Shown here: positions 1 through 7,947 of the stretch, piece after piece
Numbering within the stretch: the first letter of the stretch is position 1
How the letters are laid out: each line of letters starts with the position of its first letter
Origin: Bdellovibrio bacteriovorus HD100
GTDB lineage: Bacteria; Bdellovibrionota; Bdellovibrionia; Bdellovibrionales; Bdellovibrionaceae
Length of the DNA stretch: 64,000 nt
Reading direction: 5' to 3'
NCBI RefSeq assembly: GCF_000196175.1
Contig: NC_005363.1
Coordinates: forward strand, 1,240,001-1,304,000
Position numbers and translations under genes: made by a program
Notes under the pieces: generated by a model
What the model saw: the letters and a program-made list of their open reading frames with translations, nothing else
Told to the model about the DNA's origin: nothing
Databases searched by the model: none

Positions 1-1359
1 ACCAACGTGACATTCCTGGATGTGGAAAACAGCCAGATGAAATATCTGAATGACATTTTAAAGGACAAAAACCTTGTGACGGGGTTGACGAATTATCACA
101 AGGAATTGTTGTTTGATAATATCAAGGCACTGGAAGCTGCTAACCCGGGGCTGGTCATTGATAAGTACTCTGATTTCAAGTCCTCGCGTTTTGCTTTTTC
201 AGGCAAAGTCCCCAAGGACATTGAAGAGCAGTTGGAAAAGGTTTTTGACAAAACCAATGCTGAATTCAACAAAAAGCTGAAAGAGTCAGGCGCCCTGAAG
301 CCCGACACCAAAACAGAAGACTGGTTCCGCGCTGGCATTGGCAATTCGGCTGATGAGGCCAATATGGCGGCCCGCTACTCCCGTCAGTTGGACAAGAACG
401 AAGTTCAGAGCTTCCGCAAGGATGGTTTGAAGACCACGATGCAACAGAAAATCAATTCCCTTGAAAAGCAACGCCAAGAGCTGCGCACGGAAGTCGCTGG
501 CACCGGCATGGTGGATGGAAAGACTTTCGATCAGGACGTGTTTGATATCGTCCGTAAAGGCAAAGGGGATACGGCCCAGGTGCAGCAGGCCTTGAAAAAC
601 CGCTATGCTTTAAGTGACATTTCAACCGGCACCGTCAAAAAATTGCAGTCTTATGTGACTGCGACAGATGAGTTTTCACCGGGGATTTATATCGCCAAGC
701 GGGAGATTGCCCATCTGAATGCAGCAGATCAGGGTGGTTTGTCGGTGGACATTATCGGGCTGGGTTCAGCGAACTTAAAAGGCACGGCTGAAGCGTTGGC
801 TTCTTCTTCCAACGTGAACCGGGCCCTGGAGACCACTCGGGCGGCAGAAAAAGCCGTCACCAAAAAATTCAATGACCAGAAAAAGCAGTTTGAGGATGTT
901 TTGACCAAAGCCGTCCCGTCAGGGAAGTTGAAGTCTTTGTGTTCAGGGGATGACTGCGTGGCCGTGGCGGTGAAGCCTTTAAATCAGGCTGAAAAGCAGG
1001 ACATCTTAAAGGGTCTGGCTAACACCGACTACTCGGGAACCTACCGACTGGCCTTCATTCCGGATGGTGTGCGGAATGTATCGGCCCGCAACGCTTTGGC
1101 CAATCATGGAGAGTCGGTTGAAAAAATCCTGCGCCAATCCTTGGGGGCAAGGATGGAGCCACGCAAACTTAAAGGCCTGACTTTCGGTGTGGACATGCGG
1201 ACTCAGAATTTAAACGAGGGCAGTGTCAAATTGCTGATGGGTGAAGCCAAAGGCGTGACGCTGACATCCAGCGAACGCAAACAAATTCAGGAAGCCTTCA
1301 AAGAAGCCATCCAAAAATTCAACACCTCCACCTCCGCCAACTACAACGCCCTCCCATAA
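1..1359 (+). CDS. C-terminal part of an unknown protein (5' end outside window)
   Basis: The frame is open from the first base of the window to the TAA at 1357-1359, so the true start lies upstream; the GTG at 7 is only the first possible start codon inside the window. The visible 450 residues are hydrophilic, rich in Lys, Ala, Glu and Asn, with predicted helical stretches (around residues 60-100, 125-165 and 270-310) and one close cysteine pair (CSGDDC near residue 313). I see no transmembrane segment, Walker motif or catalytic signature that I recognise. No terminator follows; instead the stop codon is the first part of a short intergenic repeat. Function unknown. Confidence 0.75.
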   Translation, partial: TNVTFLDVENSQMKYLNDILKDKNLVTGLTNYHKELLFDNIKALEAANPGLVIDKYSDFKSSRFAFSGKVPKDIEEQLEKVFDKTNAEFNKKLKESGALKPDTKTEDWFRAGIGNSADEANMAARYSRQLDKNEVQSFRKDGLKTTMQQKINSLEKQRQELRTEVAGTGMVDGKTFDQDVFDIVRKGKGDTAQVQQALKNRYALSDISTGTVKKLQSYVTATDEFSPGIYIAKREIAHLNAADQGGLSVDIIGLGSANLKGTAEALASSSNVNRALETTRAAEKAVTKKFNDQKKQFEDVLTKAVPSGKLKSLCSGDDCVAVAVKPLNQAEKQDILKGLANTDYSGTYRLAFIPDGVRNVSARNALANHGESVEKILRQSLGARMEPRKLKGLTFGVDMRTQNLNEGSVKLLMGEAKGVTLTSSERKQIQEAFKEAIQKFNTSTSANYNALP

Positions 1360-1379
1360 AAAGGTGCCTGGTTGTTTTA
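1357..1379 (+). repeat. Short intergenic repeat, copy 1 (TAAAAAGGTGCCTGGTTG)
   Basis: The segment begins on the stop codon of the upstream gene and reads TAAAAAGGTGCCTGGTTGTT. It resembles copies at 4153-4176 and 29119-29154; the shared core is TAAAAGGTRCCTG followed by a T-rich tract. Confidence 0.5.
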
Positions 1380-1445
1380 TCTGGCTACAGTGCAGAATCT
1401 TGTTCGAAATACATTTATCCTGCCCCCTCAGACTGAGCTATCGTA

Positions 1446-1460
1446 AAGGCCTGAGGCCTT
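1446..1460. repeat. Perfect inverted repeat AAGGCC-TGA-GGCCTT just before a start codon
   Basis: AAGGCCTGAGGCCTT ends one base before the ATG at 1462. The right half contains the only SD-like stretch (GAGG), so a hairpin here would hide the ribosome binding site. A similar AAGGCCT..AGGCCTT inverted repeat lies at 33642-33657 across another gene's stop codon. Confidence 0.4.
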
Positions 1461-1461
1461 G

Positions 1462-2319
1462 ATGAAAAAAATGACAGTGTTGTTCTTCCTTGCTGTTAAT
1501 ATGTTTTGCCCATTGGCATGGGCCGAGGACATCACATGGATCCGTTGGGATGATCCGCCCATTTTTATTTTTAGCGGCCCATTTAAAGGGCGGGGGCTGC
1601 TGGATAACGTAGAGAGTGAACTTCGTCGGAAGCTTCCCCAGTACACCCACAAGACCATCGAGGGCACGGTCCCCCGGGTTTTGAAAGAGGCCGAAGCCAA
1701 AGCTCCGGTGTGTAATGCGGGCTGGCTGGATACGCCGGAGTGGTCCAAGCTGTTTTATTTTTCAAGGCCGGTCTTTGTGATTCCTGCCAATGGGATTCTT
1801 CTGCCAAAAAGTCGGCTGGTGGAGGTCAGAAATCTGGCGCCCTATTCATTGCAAAAGTTCCTGGATGATAAAAAAGACTGGAAGCTCGGGGTGGGAAGAC
1901 TTTACGGCGTTGGTATTGATGATGTGCTGATTAAGAACAACTATCAGAAAAACCCGCAGGTTATCACCATCGCGACCAGCCTTCGTGTGCACAAAATGCT
2001 TCATTCCAATCGGATTCAGTACACCTTGGGATATCCCTTTGAAGCGGTCTATTACAACAAACTGCTGGATGGGAAGAACAACGAGGTCGTGCATATCCCG
2101 GTGACTGAAAATGCAGCCCGTGTGGAGGTCGTGGTGGCTTGTCCTAAAACTCCGTGGGGAGCCAAAGTCATCGCGGATATCGATCAGGTTTTGCAAAACA
2201 GAGCACTGCTGGAAAAATTTGAAAAAGGGGTGGACCGCTGGCTCAGCATTGAGGACCAGGAAAAACTCGCTCCGGCCCGTAAAGAATTTTATCGAAAGAA
2301 CTATCCTTCGCTCAAGTGA
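1462..2319 (+). CDS. Orphan periplasmic substrate-binding-like protein
   Basis: A 285-residue exported protein. The N-terminus (MKKMTVLFFLAVNMFCPLA, then WAED) is a classical signal peptide with cleavage after the Ala before Glu-Asp. The mature part has the size and two-lobe character of type II solute-binding proteins (SBP_bac_3-like, about 260 residues), but no ABC permease or ATPase gene is nearby, so it may act as a sensor or orphan binder rather than a transporter part. ATG at 1462 is preferred over the TTG directly before it. The 3' end overlaps the convergent dihydrouridine synthase gene by 19 bp. Family assignment is moderate; the ligand is unknown. Similar orphan proteins occur at 32067, 34740 and 59964. 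Confidence 0.6.
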   Translation: MKKMTVLFFLAVNMFCPLAWAEDITWIRWDDPPIFIFSGPFKGRGLLDNVESELRRKLPQYTHKTIEGTVPRVLKEAEAKAPVCNAGWLDTPEWSKLFYFSRPVFVIPANGILLPKSRLVEVRNLAPYSLQKFLDDKKDWKLGVGRLYGVGIDDVLIKNNYQKNPQVITIATSLRVHKMLHSNRIQYTLGYPFEAVYYNKLLDGKNNEVVHIPVTENAARVEVVVACPKTPWGAKVIADIDQVLQNRALLEKFEKGVDRWLSIEDQEKLAPARKEFYRKNYPSLK

Positions 2320-3272
2320 TCGACACCGCACAAGGCGTGCAGTTTGGCTTTGAACTCTGTTGGTTTTTTAAGAACCTTGATTTCATCAAAGATCGCCTTG
2401 GCTTCCTGATTTTTCAGGGACAGGGCTTTGAGCCATTGTTTGGAGCGGGACACGGCAAAGTAGTCGTTGATGTACAAAGTGCTGGATTCAAAGAACTGCG
2501 GCAGCAGGGGGCGGGCGCGTTCCCAGCTCATGTCTTCCACGGGCTGTTGATTCAGGCTTTGTTTGATCTGGCTAAAGATGAACGGATTGCTCATGACTCC
2601 GCGGCCGATCATATAGTCTTCGCACTGGGTGACTTCCACGCAGCGGTTGAAGTCCGCCACATTCCAGATTTCACCGTTGGCGATAAGCTTTATTTTGGTC
2701 TTTTCTTTGATCTTCGGGATCCAGTCCCAGTAAGCCGGTGGTTTATAACCATCAGTTTTGGTGCGGCAGTGAACCGTCAGCCAGGTGGCATTGGCTTCTT
2801 CCACGGCCTGGGCGATTTCCAGACACTTGGTCGGATCGTCAAAGCCCAGACGGATTTTCGCCGTCACTGGAACATCCGCGGGAACAGCCTTGCGAACAGT
2901 GTCGACAATGTTAAACACGCGATCGCAGGATTTCAAAAGGCTCGCGCCGCCATCATGACGATTCACGGTTTTTGCCGGGCAGCCGAAATTAAGATCCACA
3001 CCTAGGGCGCCCAGTTTCACTGCGCGCTGGGCATTCAAAGCCAAAGGTTCGGCCTGGCCTCCCAAAAGCTGCACAAACACCGGCGTGCCCCAGCGGGTGC
3101 GCGATCCGGTTTTCAGTTCGGGGCAGTTTTTATAGAAAACACTTTCCGGATGCAGACGGTCGGTGACACGCAAAAATTCGGTCACGCACTGATCAATGCC
3201 GCCCAGACGCGTGAGAGTATCACGCATCACCCAGTCGACAACGCCTTCCATCGGAGCCAGAAACAGTTTCAT
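2301..3272 (-). CDS. dusC: tRNA-dihydrouridine synthase, DusC-like
   Basis: A 323-residue FMN-dependent tRNA-dihydrouridine synthase, which reduces uridine to dihydrouridine in tRNA D-loops. The N-terminal LAPMEGVVD is the Dus flavin-barrel start. NFGCPAKTVNRHDGGASLL (around residues 95-113) holds the catalytic Cys98, the same position as in E. coli DusC; VPVTAKIRLG and LIANGEIW are further Dus landmarks. The KTVNRHDGGASLL form points to the DusC/A16 branch rather than DusA or DusB, although specificity cannot be proved from sequence. It is the last gene of a three-gene leftward operon (ychJ-like, EVE, dus), starting 2 nt after the EVE stop codon, so translational coupling is likely. Confidence 0.88.
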   Translation of the reverse strand: MKLFLAPMEGVVDWVMRDTLTRLGGIDQCVTEFLRVTDRLHPESVFYKNCPELKTGSRTRWGTPVFVQLLGGQAEPLALNAQRAVKLGALGVDLNFGCPAKTVNRHDGGASLLKSCDRVFNIVDTVRKAVPADVPVTAKIRLGFDDPTKCLEIAQAVEEANATWLTVHCRTKTDGYKPPAYWDWIPKIKEKTKIKLIANGEIWNVADFNRCVEVTQCEDYMIGRGVMSNPFIFSQIKQSLNQQPVEDMSWERARPLLPQFFESSTLYINDYFAVSRSKQWLKALSLKNQEAKAIFDEIKVLKKPTEFKAKLHALCGVDHLSEG

Positions 3273-3274
3273 TC

Positions 3275-3733
3275 CTAAGCGCCGCCCAGTTTGGTCAGAA
3301 TATCAAAATGCTTTTTTTCAACAGGCTGAATGGAAAGGCGGGAGCCTTTTTGCAAAACCAGCATGTCAGCCAGTTTTGCGTTGTCGCGCAGCTCAGGCAG
3401 ACTGATATAGTTTTTAAAGTGCGCCACATATTCCACCTGCACACAGAACCAGATTGGTTTTTCTTTGGTGGCTTTCGGGTCAAAATATTCAGATTTTTTA
3501 TCGAACTGCTCTTTGTCCGGCTCGGCCACCTTGCTGATACGAGCAATGCCAGCCACTCCTGGAGGAGTGGCGTTGGAGTGATAGAACAGCACTTCGTCGC
3601 CGACTTGCATGTCTTTCATCATGAAGTTGCGCGCCTGATAGTTGCGCACACCGGTCCACCAGGTCGTTTTGTCTTTCTTCAGTTGATCCAAAGAAAAGAC
3701 ATCCGGTTCTGATTTCATCAGCCAGTACTTCAT
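3275..3733 (-). CDS. EVE domain protein (thymocyte nuclear protein 1-like)
   Basis: A 152-residue single EVE domain protein. It starts MKYWLMKSEPDVFSLDQLK, the hallmark of this family, followed by WTGVRNYQARNFM and the GDEVLFYHSN segment that lines the binding pocket. EVE domains are PUA-related and bind modified cytosine bases or modified RNA; the in vivo ligand of the stand-alone bacterial form is not settled. The ATG at 3733 overlaps the upstream ychJ-like stop codon (ATGA, 3733-3730), which fixes the start and indicates coupled translation. Its place between a YchJ-like protein and a tRNA-modifying enzyme fits an RNA-related role, but that is inference. Confidence 0.88.
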   Translation of the reverse strand: MKYWLMKSEPDVFSLDQLKKDKTTWWTGVRNYQARNFMMKDMQVGDEVLFYHSNATPPGVAGIARISKVAEPDKEQFDKKSEYFDPKATKEKPIWFCVQVEYVAHFKNYISLPELRDNAKLADMLVLQKGSRLSIQPVEKKHFDILTKLGGA

Positions 3734-4125
3734 TTGGTTTTCTCCGCTTTGATTTTTCCGGATTTGAAGAACCATTCGCCCGCTTGTTTGCGGAACAGGC
3801 TGACTTCGTGATGGATGAAGTCTTCATCATCGACGTTGTAGTAGGCTTTGAACTCGACGGTGCCTTTGGTGCCCTTTTCTTCGGCGTGAATAATCTCAAG
3901 CTTCAGGAACTTCGCACGTTCCGCCCACTCACGGTTGGCCTCTTCGTCGATTTGATCCAAAGTCTGAGGATCTGTCGTATCCTGCAGGTACTCCATTTGA
4001 TTCTTGGCAAAAGCGCTGTAACGAGCGCGCATCAAGGCTTCGGCCGTCGGCGCCAAAGCTTTACCAGAGTGATAAACACCACAACATTCAGAATAATTTT
4101 TCTCAGAACCACAAGGACATTTCAT
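3730..4125 (-). CDS. ychJ: YchJ-family SEC-C motif protein
   Basis: A 131-residue protein of the UPF0225/YchJ family. MKCPCGSEKNYSECCG at the N-terminus is a SEC-C zinc-binding motif (Cys3, Cys5, Cys14, Cys15); the PTAEALMRARYSAF segment after it is typical of YchJ, and the rest has the NTF2-like alpha+beta character of the family. The biochemical role of YchJ proteins is unknown. It is the first gene of the leftward operon with EVE and dusC-like genes. There is no clear SD before ATG 4125; an extended -10-like TGGTAGTTT ends 8 nt before the ATG, so it may be leaderless, but this is weak. Confidence 0.85.
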   Translation of the reverse strand: MKCPCGSEKNYSECCGVYHSGKALAPTAEALMRARYSAFAKNQMEYLQDTTDPQTLDQIDEEANREWAERAKFLKLEIIHAEEKGTKGTVEFKAYYNVDDEDFIHHEVSLFRKQAGEWFFKSGKIKAEKTK

Positions 4126-4152
4126 AGCCCGCGAAACTACCAGAATTCCCCC

Positions 4153-4176
4153 TAAAAGGTACCTGCTTACTTTTTC
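4153..4176 (+). repeat. Short intergenic repeat, copy 2 (TAAAAGGTACCTGCTTAC)
   Basis: TAAAAGGTACCTGCTTACTT followed by TTTCC lies in the divergent intergenic gap between the ychJ-like gene and the SDR gene. It matches the 29131-29154 copy over TAAAAGGTRCCTG, a 2-base gap, then ACTTTTT. Confidence 0.5.
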
Positions 4177-4250
4177 CGAAGCATTGCGTTATTTGGCTTG
4201 TGGGGGTGCCCTTCCAGAGGGGGGCTGCTATCGTTTTGGGGTGAGGTGAA

Positions 4251-5018
4251 ATGATGGCGAAGTGGGCTTTGATTACTGGGGCAAGTTCGGGAATTGGCTG
4301 GGCAACGGCCGAGGCGCTGGCAGCGCAAGGATTTGATATTTTCGTGACTGGCAGACGCTATGAAAAACTGCAAGAGCTGGAAAAAGCCATCAAAGCCCGT
4401 CATCCCAAGACTCAGGTGAAGCTGGCTTGTTTTGACGTGTCCGACCGTTTCGAGGTCAGTGAATTCGTCAAAGCTCACAAGACTGAAATTTCTGAGGTGG
4501 AAATTCTGGTCAACAACGCAGGCCTGGCTCGTGGAGTTGAAAAAATGCAGGACGCCTCTTTGGATGATTGGGAGGTCATGATCGACACCAACATCAAAGG
4601 CCTGTTGTTCATGACCCGCGCCGTGGTGGAACACATGGTGAAAAAGAATTCCGGTCATATTATAAATTTAGGCTCGGTGGCGGGTCGCTGGACTTATCCA
4701 GGCGGTGGAGTTTACTGCGCTACCAAGTTTGCTGTGCGTGCATTGTCTGAAGGACTGCGCATGGATTTGCTGGGCACCAAGGTGCGTGTCACCAACATTG
4801 AACCGGGCATGGTGAACACGGAATTTTCCGTGGTTCGCCTGGGGGATCAGGCCAAGGCCGACAAGGTCTATGAAGGCATGACTCCGCTGTCGGCTCAGGA
4901 TATCGCCGAGACGGTCGCTTGGTGCGCAGCCAGACCGGCCCATGTGAACATTCAAGAACTCGTGATTTATCCCACAGATCAGGCCCATGTCGGCCAGGTC
5001 GCTCGCAAAGGAGTGTAG
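4251..5018 (+). CDS. Short-chain dehydrogenase/reductase (YdfG-like)
   Basis: A 255-residue classical SDR, an NAD(P)-dependent oxidoreductase. TGASSGIG (residues 9-16) is the nucleotide-binding motif, VNNAG the structural motif, and the catalytic Ser-Tyr-Lys set is visible as NLGSVAG and YCATK. The Arg residues soon after the glycine motif (TGRRYEKL) suggest NADP(H) preference. Length and the segments [13 protein letters not shown] and GMVNTEFS resemble the YdfG/serine 3-dehydrogenase group, but the substrate is not decided. GAGGTGAA gives an SD for the double ATG at 4251/4254. It stops 2 nt before fumC, so the two are probably co-transcribed. Confidence 0.85.
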   Translation: MMAKWALITGASSGIGWATAEALAAQGFDIFVTGRRYEKLQELEKAIKARHPKTQVKLACFDVSDRFEVSEFVKAHKTEISEVEILVNNAGLARGVEKMQDASLDDWEVMIDTNIKGLLFMTRAVVEHMVKKNSGHIINLGSVAGRWTYPGGGVYCATKFAVRALSEGLRMDLLGTKVRVTNIEPGMVNTEFSVVRLGDQAKADKVYEGMTPLSAQDIAETVAWCAARPAHVNIQELVIYPTDQAHVGQVARKGV

Positions 5019-5020
5019 TG

Positions 5021-6418
5021 ATGGCAGAGGGCGGATTCAGAATCGAAAAAGACACCATGGGTGAAGTGAAAGTTCCCGCAGACAAGTTCTGGGGAGCACA
5101 GACCCAAAGGTCCACAGAAAACTTCCGCATCGGGGGCGATCGTTTCCCGCGCGAGATGATCCGGGCCTTGGGTGTCTTGAAGAAGTCCGCCGCTATCACC
5201 AACGAAAAACTGGGTCTGCTTGATCCGAAAAAAGCCTCGGTCATCGTGAAAGCCGCCGATGAAGTGATCGTCGGCAAACTCGACGCCCATTTCCCGCTGG
5301 TGGTGTGGCAGACGGGTTCAGGCACACAGACCAACATGAATGCCAACGAAGTTATCGCCAATCGTGCGATGGACATGATGGGCATCAAACTTCCCAGCAA
5401 GGAAGTTCATCCCAATGATGATGTGAACAAGGGCCAGTCTTCGAATGACACTTTCCCCACCGCCATGCACATTGCTGTGGGCGAGCAGATTCATCATCGC
5501 CTGATTCCGATGCTGGAAAAGCTGCACAAAGCTCTGGAAAACAAACAGAAAGAATTTAAAGACATCGTGAAAATCGGTCGCACCCATTTGATGGATGCAA
5601 CCCCCCTGACCCTGGGGCAGGAGTTTTCCGGTTACAGCACCCAGGTGAAACACTCCATCCAGCGCGTGAAAAACACCTTGCCGCATCTGTACGAGCTGGC
5701 ATTGGGCGGGACGGCGGTGGGAACGGGTTTGAACACGCATCCGAAATTTGCGGTTGAAGCCGCTGCGGAAATCGCTCGCGAGACGGGGATTGCCTTTGTT
5801 TCGGCTGAAAACAAGTTTGAAGCCCTGGCGGCCCATGACGCTTTGGTGGAAGTCAGCGGGGCGCTGAACTCGGTCGCGGTGTCCCTGATGAAAATTGCGA
5901 ACGACATCCGCCTGCTGGGTTCCGGCCCGCGCTGCGGGATCGGGGAGCTTCATTTGCCCGAAAATGAACCGGGAAGCTCCATCATGCCGGGCAAAGTGAA
6001 TCCCACCCAGAGCGAGGCTATGACCATGGTCTGTGCCCAGGTGATGGGAAATCACGTGGCCGCCACAATTGGCGGGGCGACGGGGCATTTTGAGCTGAAC
6101 GTGTTTAAGCCCGTGATTGTGTTCAATGTTCTGAATTCCGTGCGCCTGTTGGCGGACGCGGCAGAATCCTTCACCGATCACTGTGTGGTGGGCATTGAAG
6201 CCAACCGTAAACAGATTCAGAAGCATCTGGAGCAGTCTTTGATGCTGGTGACGGCACTGAATCCTCACATTGGCTATGACAACGCAGCCAAAATTGCCAA
6301 AACTGCCCATAAAAACGGCACAACACTGCGCGAAGAAGCCATCAATCTTGGACTGCTCTCTGGCGAAGAATTTGATAAGATAGTAAAACCGGAAAACATG
6401 GTCGGCCCCAGCCGATAG
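5021..6418 (+). CDS. fumC: Fumarate hydratase class II
   Basis: A 465-residue cytosolic fumarase that interconverts fumarate and L-malate in the TCA cycle. It has the family's expected length and start ([26 protein letters not shown] region), the [12 protein letters not shown] substrate loop, the [16 protein letters not shown] region, [15 protein letters not shown] with the catalytic His, and the lyase signature [13 protein letters not shown]. These separate class II fumarase from aspartase. An upstream in-frame start at 4919 is rejected because that part overlaps the SDR gene and is not fumarase-like; ATG 5021 lies 2 nt after the SDR stop. The 120 bp downstream carry a degenerate repeat and no clear terminator. 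Confidence 0.95.
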   Translation: MAEGGFRIEKDTMGEVKVPADKFWGAQTQRSTENFRIGGDRFPREMIRALGVLKKSAAITNEKLGLLDPKKASVIVKAADEVIVGKLDAHFPLVVWQTGSGTQTNMNANEVIANRAMDMMGIKLPSKEVHPNDDVNKGQSSNDTFPTAMHIAVGEQIHHRLIPMLEKLHKALENKQKEFKDIVKIGRTHLMDATPLTLGQEFSGYSTQVKHSIQRVKNTLPHLYELALGGTAVGTGLNTHPKFAVEAAAEIARETGIAFVSAENKFEALAAHDALVEVSGALNSVAVSLMKIANDIRLLGSGPRCGIGELHLPENEPGSSIMPGKVNPTQSEAMTMVCAQVMGNHVAATIGGATGHFELNVFKPVIVFNVLNSVRLLADAAESFTDHCVVGIEANRKQIQKHLEQSLMLVTALNPHIGYDNAAKIAKTAHKNGTTLREEAINLGLLSGEEFDKIVKPENMVGPSR

Positions 6419-6423
6419 AGCGT

Positions 6424-6516
6424 GAGCTGAAGCTCGGCTCCAGCCAGCGGGCGCATAAGCTGAAGCTCGGCTCTAGCCGGCAGAGCTGAAGCGCCGGCAG
6501 GCGCGCAAGCTGAAGC
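6424..6516 (+). repeat. Four degenerate direct repeats (RAGCTGAAGC)
   Basis: RAGCTGAAGC occurs at 6424, 6457, 6483 and 6507. The first two copies extend to RAGCTGAAGCTCGGCTC, with identical bases after the first position. Spacing falls from 33 to 26 to 24 bp. The array fills most of the gap between fumC and the next gene. Confidence 0.6.
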
Positions 6517-6537
6517 AGCAACAGAATTTGGAGAAAT

Positions 6538-7470
6538 ATGAACCCACTATTGGCAAAAGCGGACTGGATGAATCGTGACGACATCAGACCCTATGTGTTT
6601 GTTCGTCCCGAAAATCAGATCGCTCAGCCGGGTTCTGTGCATCGCAATGACTGGTTCACTCAGTCTCCCGTCTTCAAAAACCCTCTGGATGTGAAAGAAC
6701 TGGCGTTTGCCGATCGTATTTACTCTTTGGAAGAGCGGGCCTTCGGGCCGTCAAACATGGCCATGCCTCGCTGGGTCTTTTATGACTGCGCGGTGATGCC
6801 AGGGTTTGTGGCGGGCTTTGCGGCTCGTCCTTCGGCCCTTTCTAAGGCGGCGCGTGAGGCGCTGGACCCCAAAAAGTTCCCGGCCAGCCTTTCTCCGATC
6901 AAATCCTCCGGGGTTCTAAAAGAGGTTGAGTCCCTGGATGACATGGACTGGATACCCTTGTCCCTGTTTATCATCATCCCGACGATGCATAAGGGCGAGT
7001 GGGTGGCGCACAATCTGTGCTCTGTGAACTCACTGTTGCCGAAAGAGGAGCAGTTTTACGGTCTGGGTTTCTTGTCCAAGGCCTTTGGTCTTTGGTACGC
7101 CAACGTGGAGCAATGCTCCGGGATGACCCAGTGGGGGAGTCCGGCTTTGAAGCTGCACTCGCATTATGGTCATTTAGAGGTAATTGGGGCTTACGCTCCG
7201 GTGCATTCTCATGCTAAAACTATTACTTACCGCGTACAGGTAAATACCCAGTGCTGGGAAAAGTTCTTTAACAAGGAACCGGATCTGGCCTTTCTGGAAA
7301 ACTACGGACCGACGGGCACGTTCATCGATCCGAAACAGGAAGTGAGTATGTTGAACTTCCAGCAGCGCATTGAGCGCGGAGAGGGCCCTTTCTACCTGAG
7401 TGCAGGGGAGATTGCCCAAAAGAAGCTCGACGAACAATTGATGATTTATAGTTTGAAACAACAATACTAG
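6538..7470 (+). CDS. Conserved-looking protein of unknown function (310 aa)
   Basis: A 310-residue soluble protein with no signal peptide or transmembrane segment. It is rich in aromatic residues and contains histidine clusters (KLHSHYGHLEV and APVHSHAK) that could bind a metal, but I do not recognise the family. The ATG at 6538 has a good SD (TTGGAG, 6 nt spacing). A tight run of three genes on the same strand follows (zinc-ribbon/Tudor protein 14 nt later, then the helicase), so it may belong to the same transcription unit. No function is proposed. Confidence 0.7.
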   Translation: MNPLLAKADWMNRDDIRPYVFVRPENQIAQPGSVHRNDWFTQSPVFKNPLDVKELAFADRIYSLEERAFGPSNMAMPRWVFYDCAVMPGFVAGFAARPSALSKAAREALDPKKFPASLSPIKSSGVLKEVESLDDMDWIPLSLFIIIPTMHKGEWVAHNLCSVNSLLPKEEQFYGLGFLSKAFGLWYANVEQCSGMTQWGSPALKLHSHYGHLEVIGAYAPVHSHAKTITYRVQVNTQCWEKFFNKEPDLAFLENYGPTGTFIDPKQEVSMLNFQQRIERGEGPFYLSAGEIAQKKLDEQLMIYSLKQQY

Positions 7471-7484
7471 ATAGGAAGATATAC

Positions 7485-7925
7485 ATGTCCATGAATACCC
7501 TGCCACCGGTCGCGAAGTCTTTTTTTGCGTTCTGTAAAAAATGTGATGCCGACAGATACCACGTTGTCCTGGCTCACACTTCGGCGACTTCCGCAAAGAT
7601 CAAGTGCGAGATCTGCGGTTCTCAAAAGACGTATTCTCTTCCTAAAGCTCAGACTAAAACCGGCAAGCCTTTGACAGGTGCAGCGGCGAAAAAACGTGAG
7701 CAGACCATGAGCTCCCGCAAGTCCAGCCACCGCAATGAATACGACATGCTGATGTCGAACGACGGCGCGGCGACGGCGACTTACAGCATGAAGGGCAAGT
7801 TCGAAAAGAACACCAAGCTGCAACATCCTAAGTTCGGCCTGGGCTTCATCAAGGACGCTATGACTGATAAAATTGAAGTTGTGTTCGAAGACGAAGTTCG
7901 TACTTTGATCCATAACCGTCAGTAA
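7485..7925 (+). CDS. Zinc-ribbon protein with UvrD/PcrA-type C-terminal Tudor-like tail
   Basis: A 146-residue basic protein. Two CxxC knuckles, CKKC (residues 17-20) and CEIC (about 43-46), form a likely zinc ribbon. The middle is Lys/Arg/Ser-rich. The last 35 residues contain HPKFGLGFI followed by a short beta-rich stretch ending at VRTLIHN, closely resembling the Tudor-like RNA-polymerase-binding tail at the end of PcrA/UvrD helicases (typically HpkFGxGxV...V.F). The gene immediately downstream is a Rep/UvrD helicase lacking this tail. AGGAAG gives a good SD for ATG 7485. The family as a whole is not one I can name; a role linking helicase to RNA polymerase is inference. Confidence 0.7.
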   Translation: MSMNTLPPVAKSFFAFCKKCDADRYHVVLAHTSATSAKIKCEICGSQKTYSLPKAQTKTGKPLTGAAAKKREQTMSSRKSSHRNEYDMLMSNDGAATATYSMKGKFEKNTKLQHPKFGLGFIKDAMTDKIEVVFEDEVRTLIHNRQ

Positions 7926-7947
7926 TTTTTTATAGAATCGAAAATTA

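Noticed and set aside
4919-5020. Upstream start for fumC.
   Set aside because: The 34 extra residues overlap the SDR gene in another frame and are not related to fumarase.
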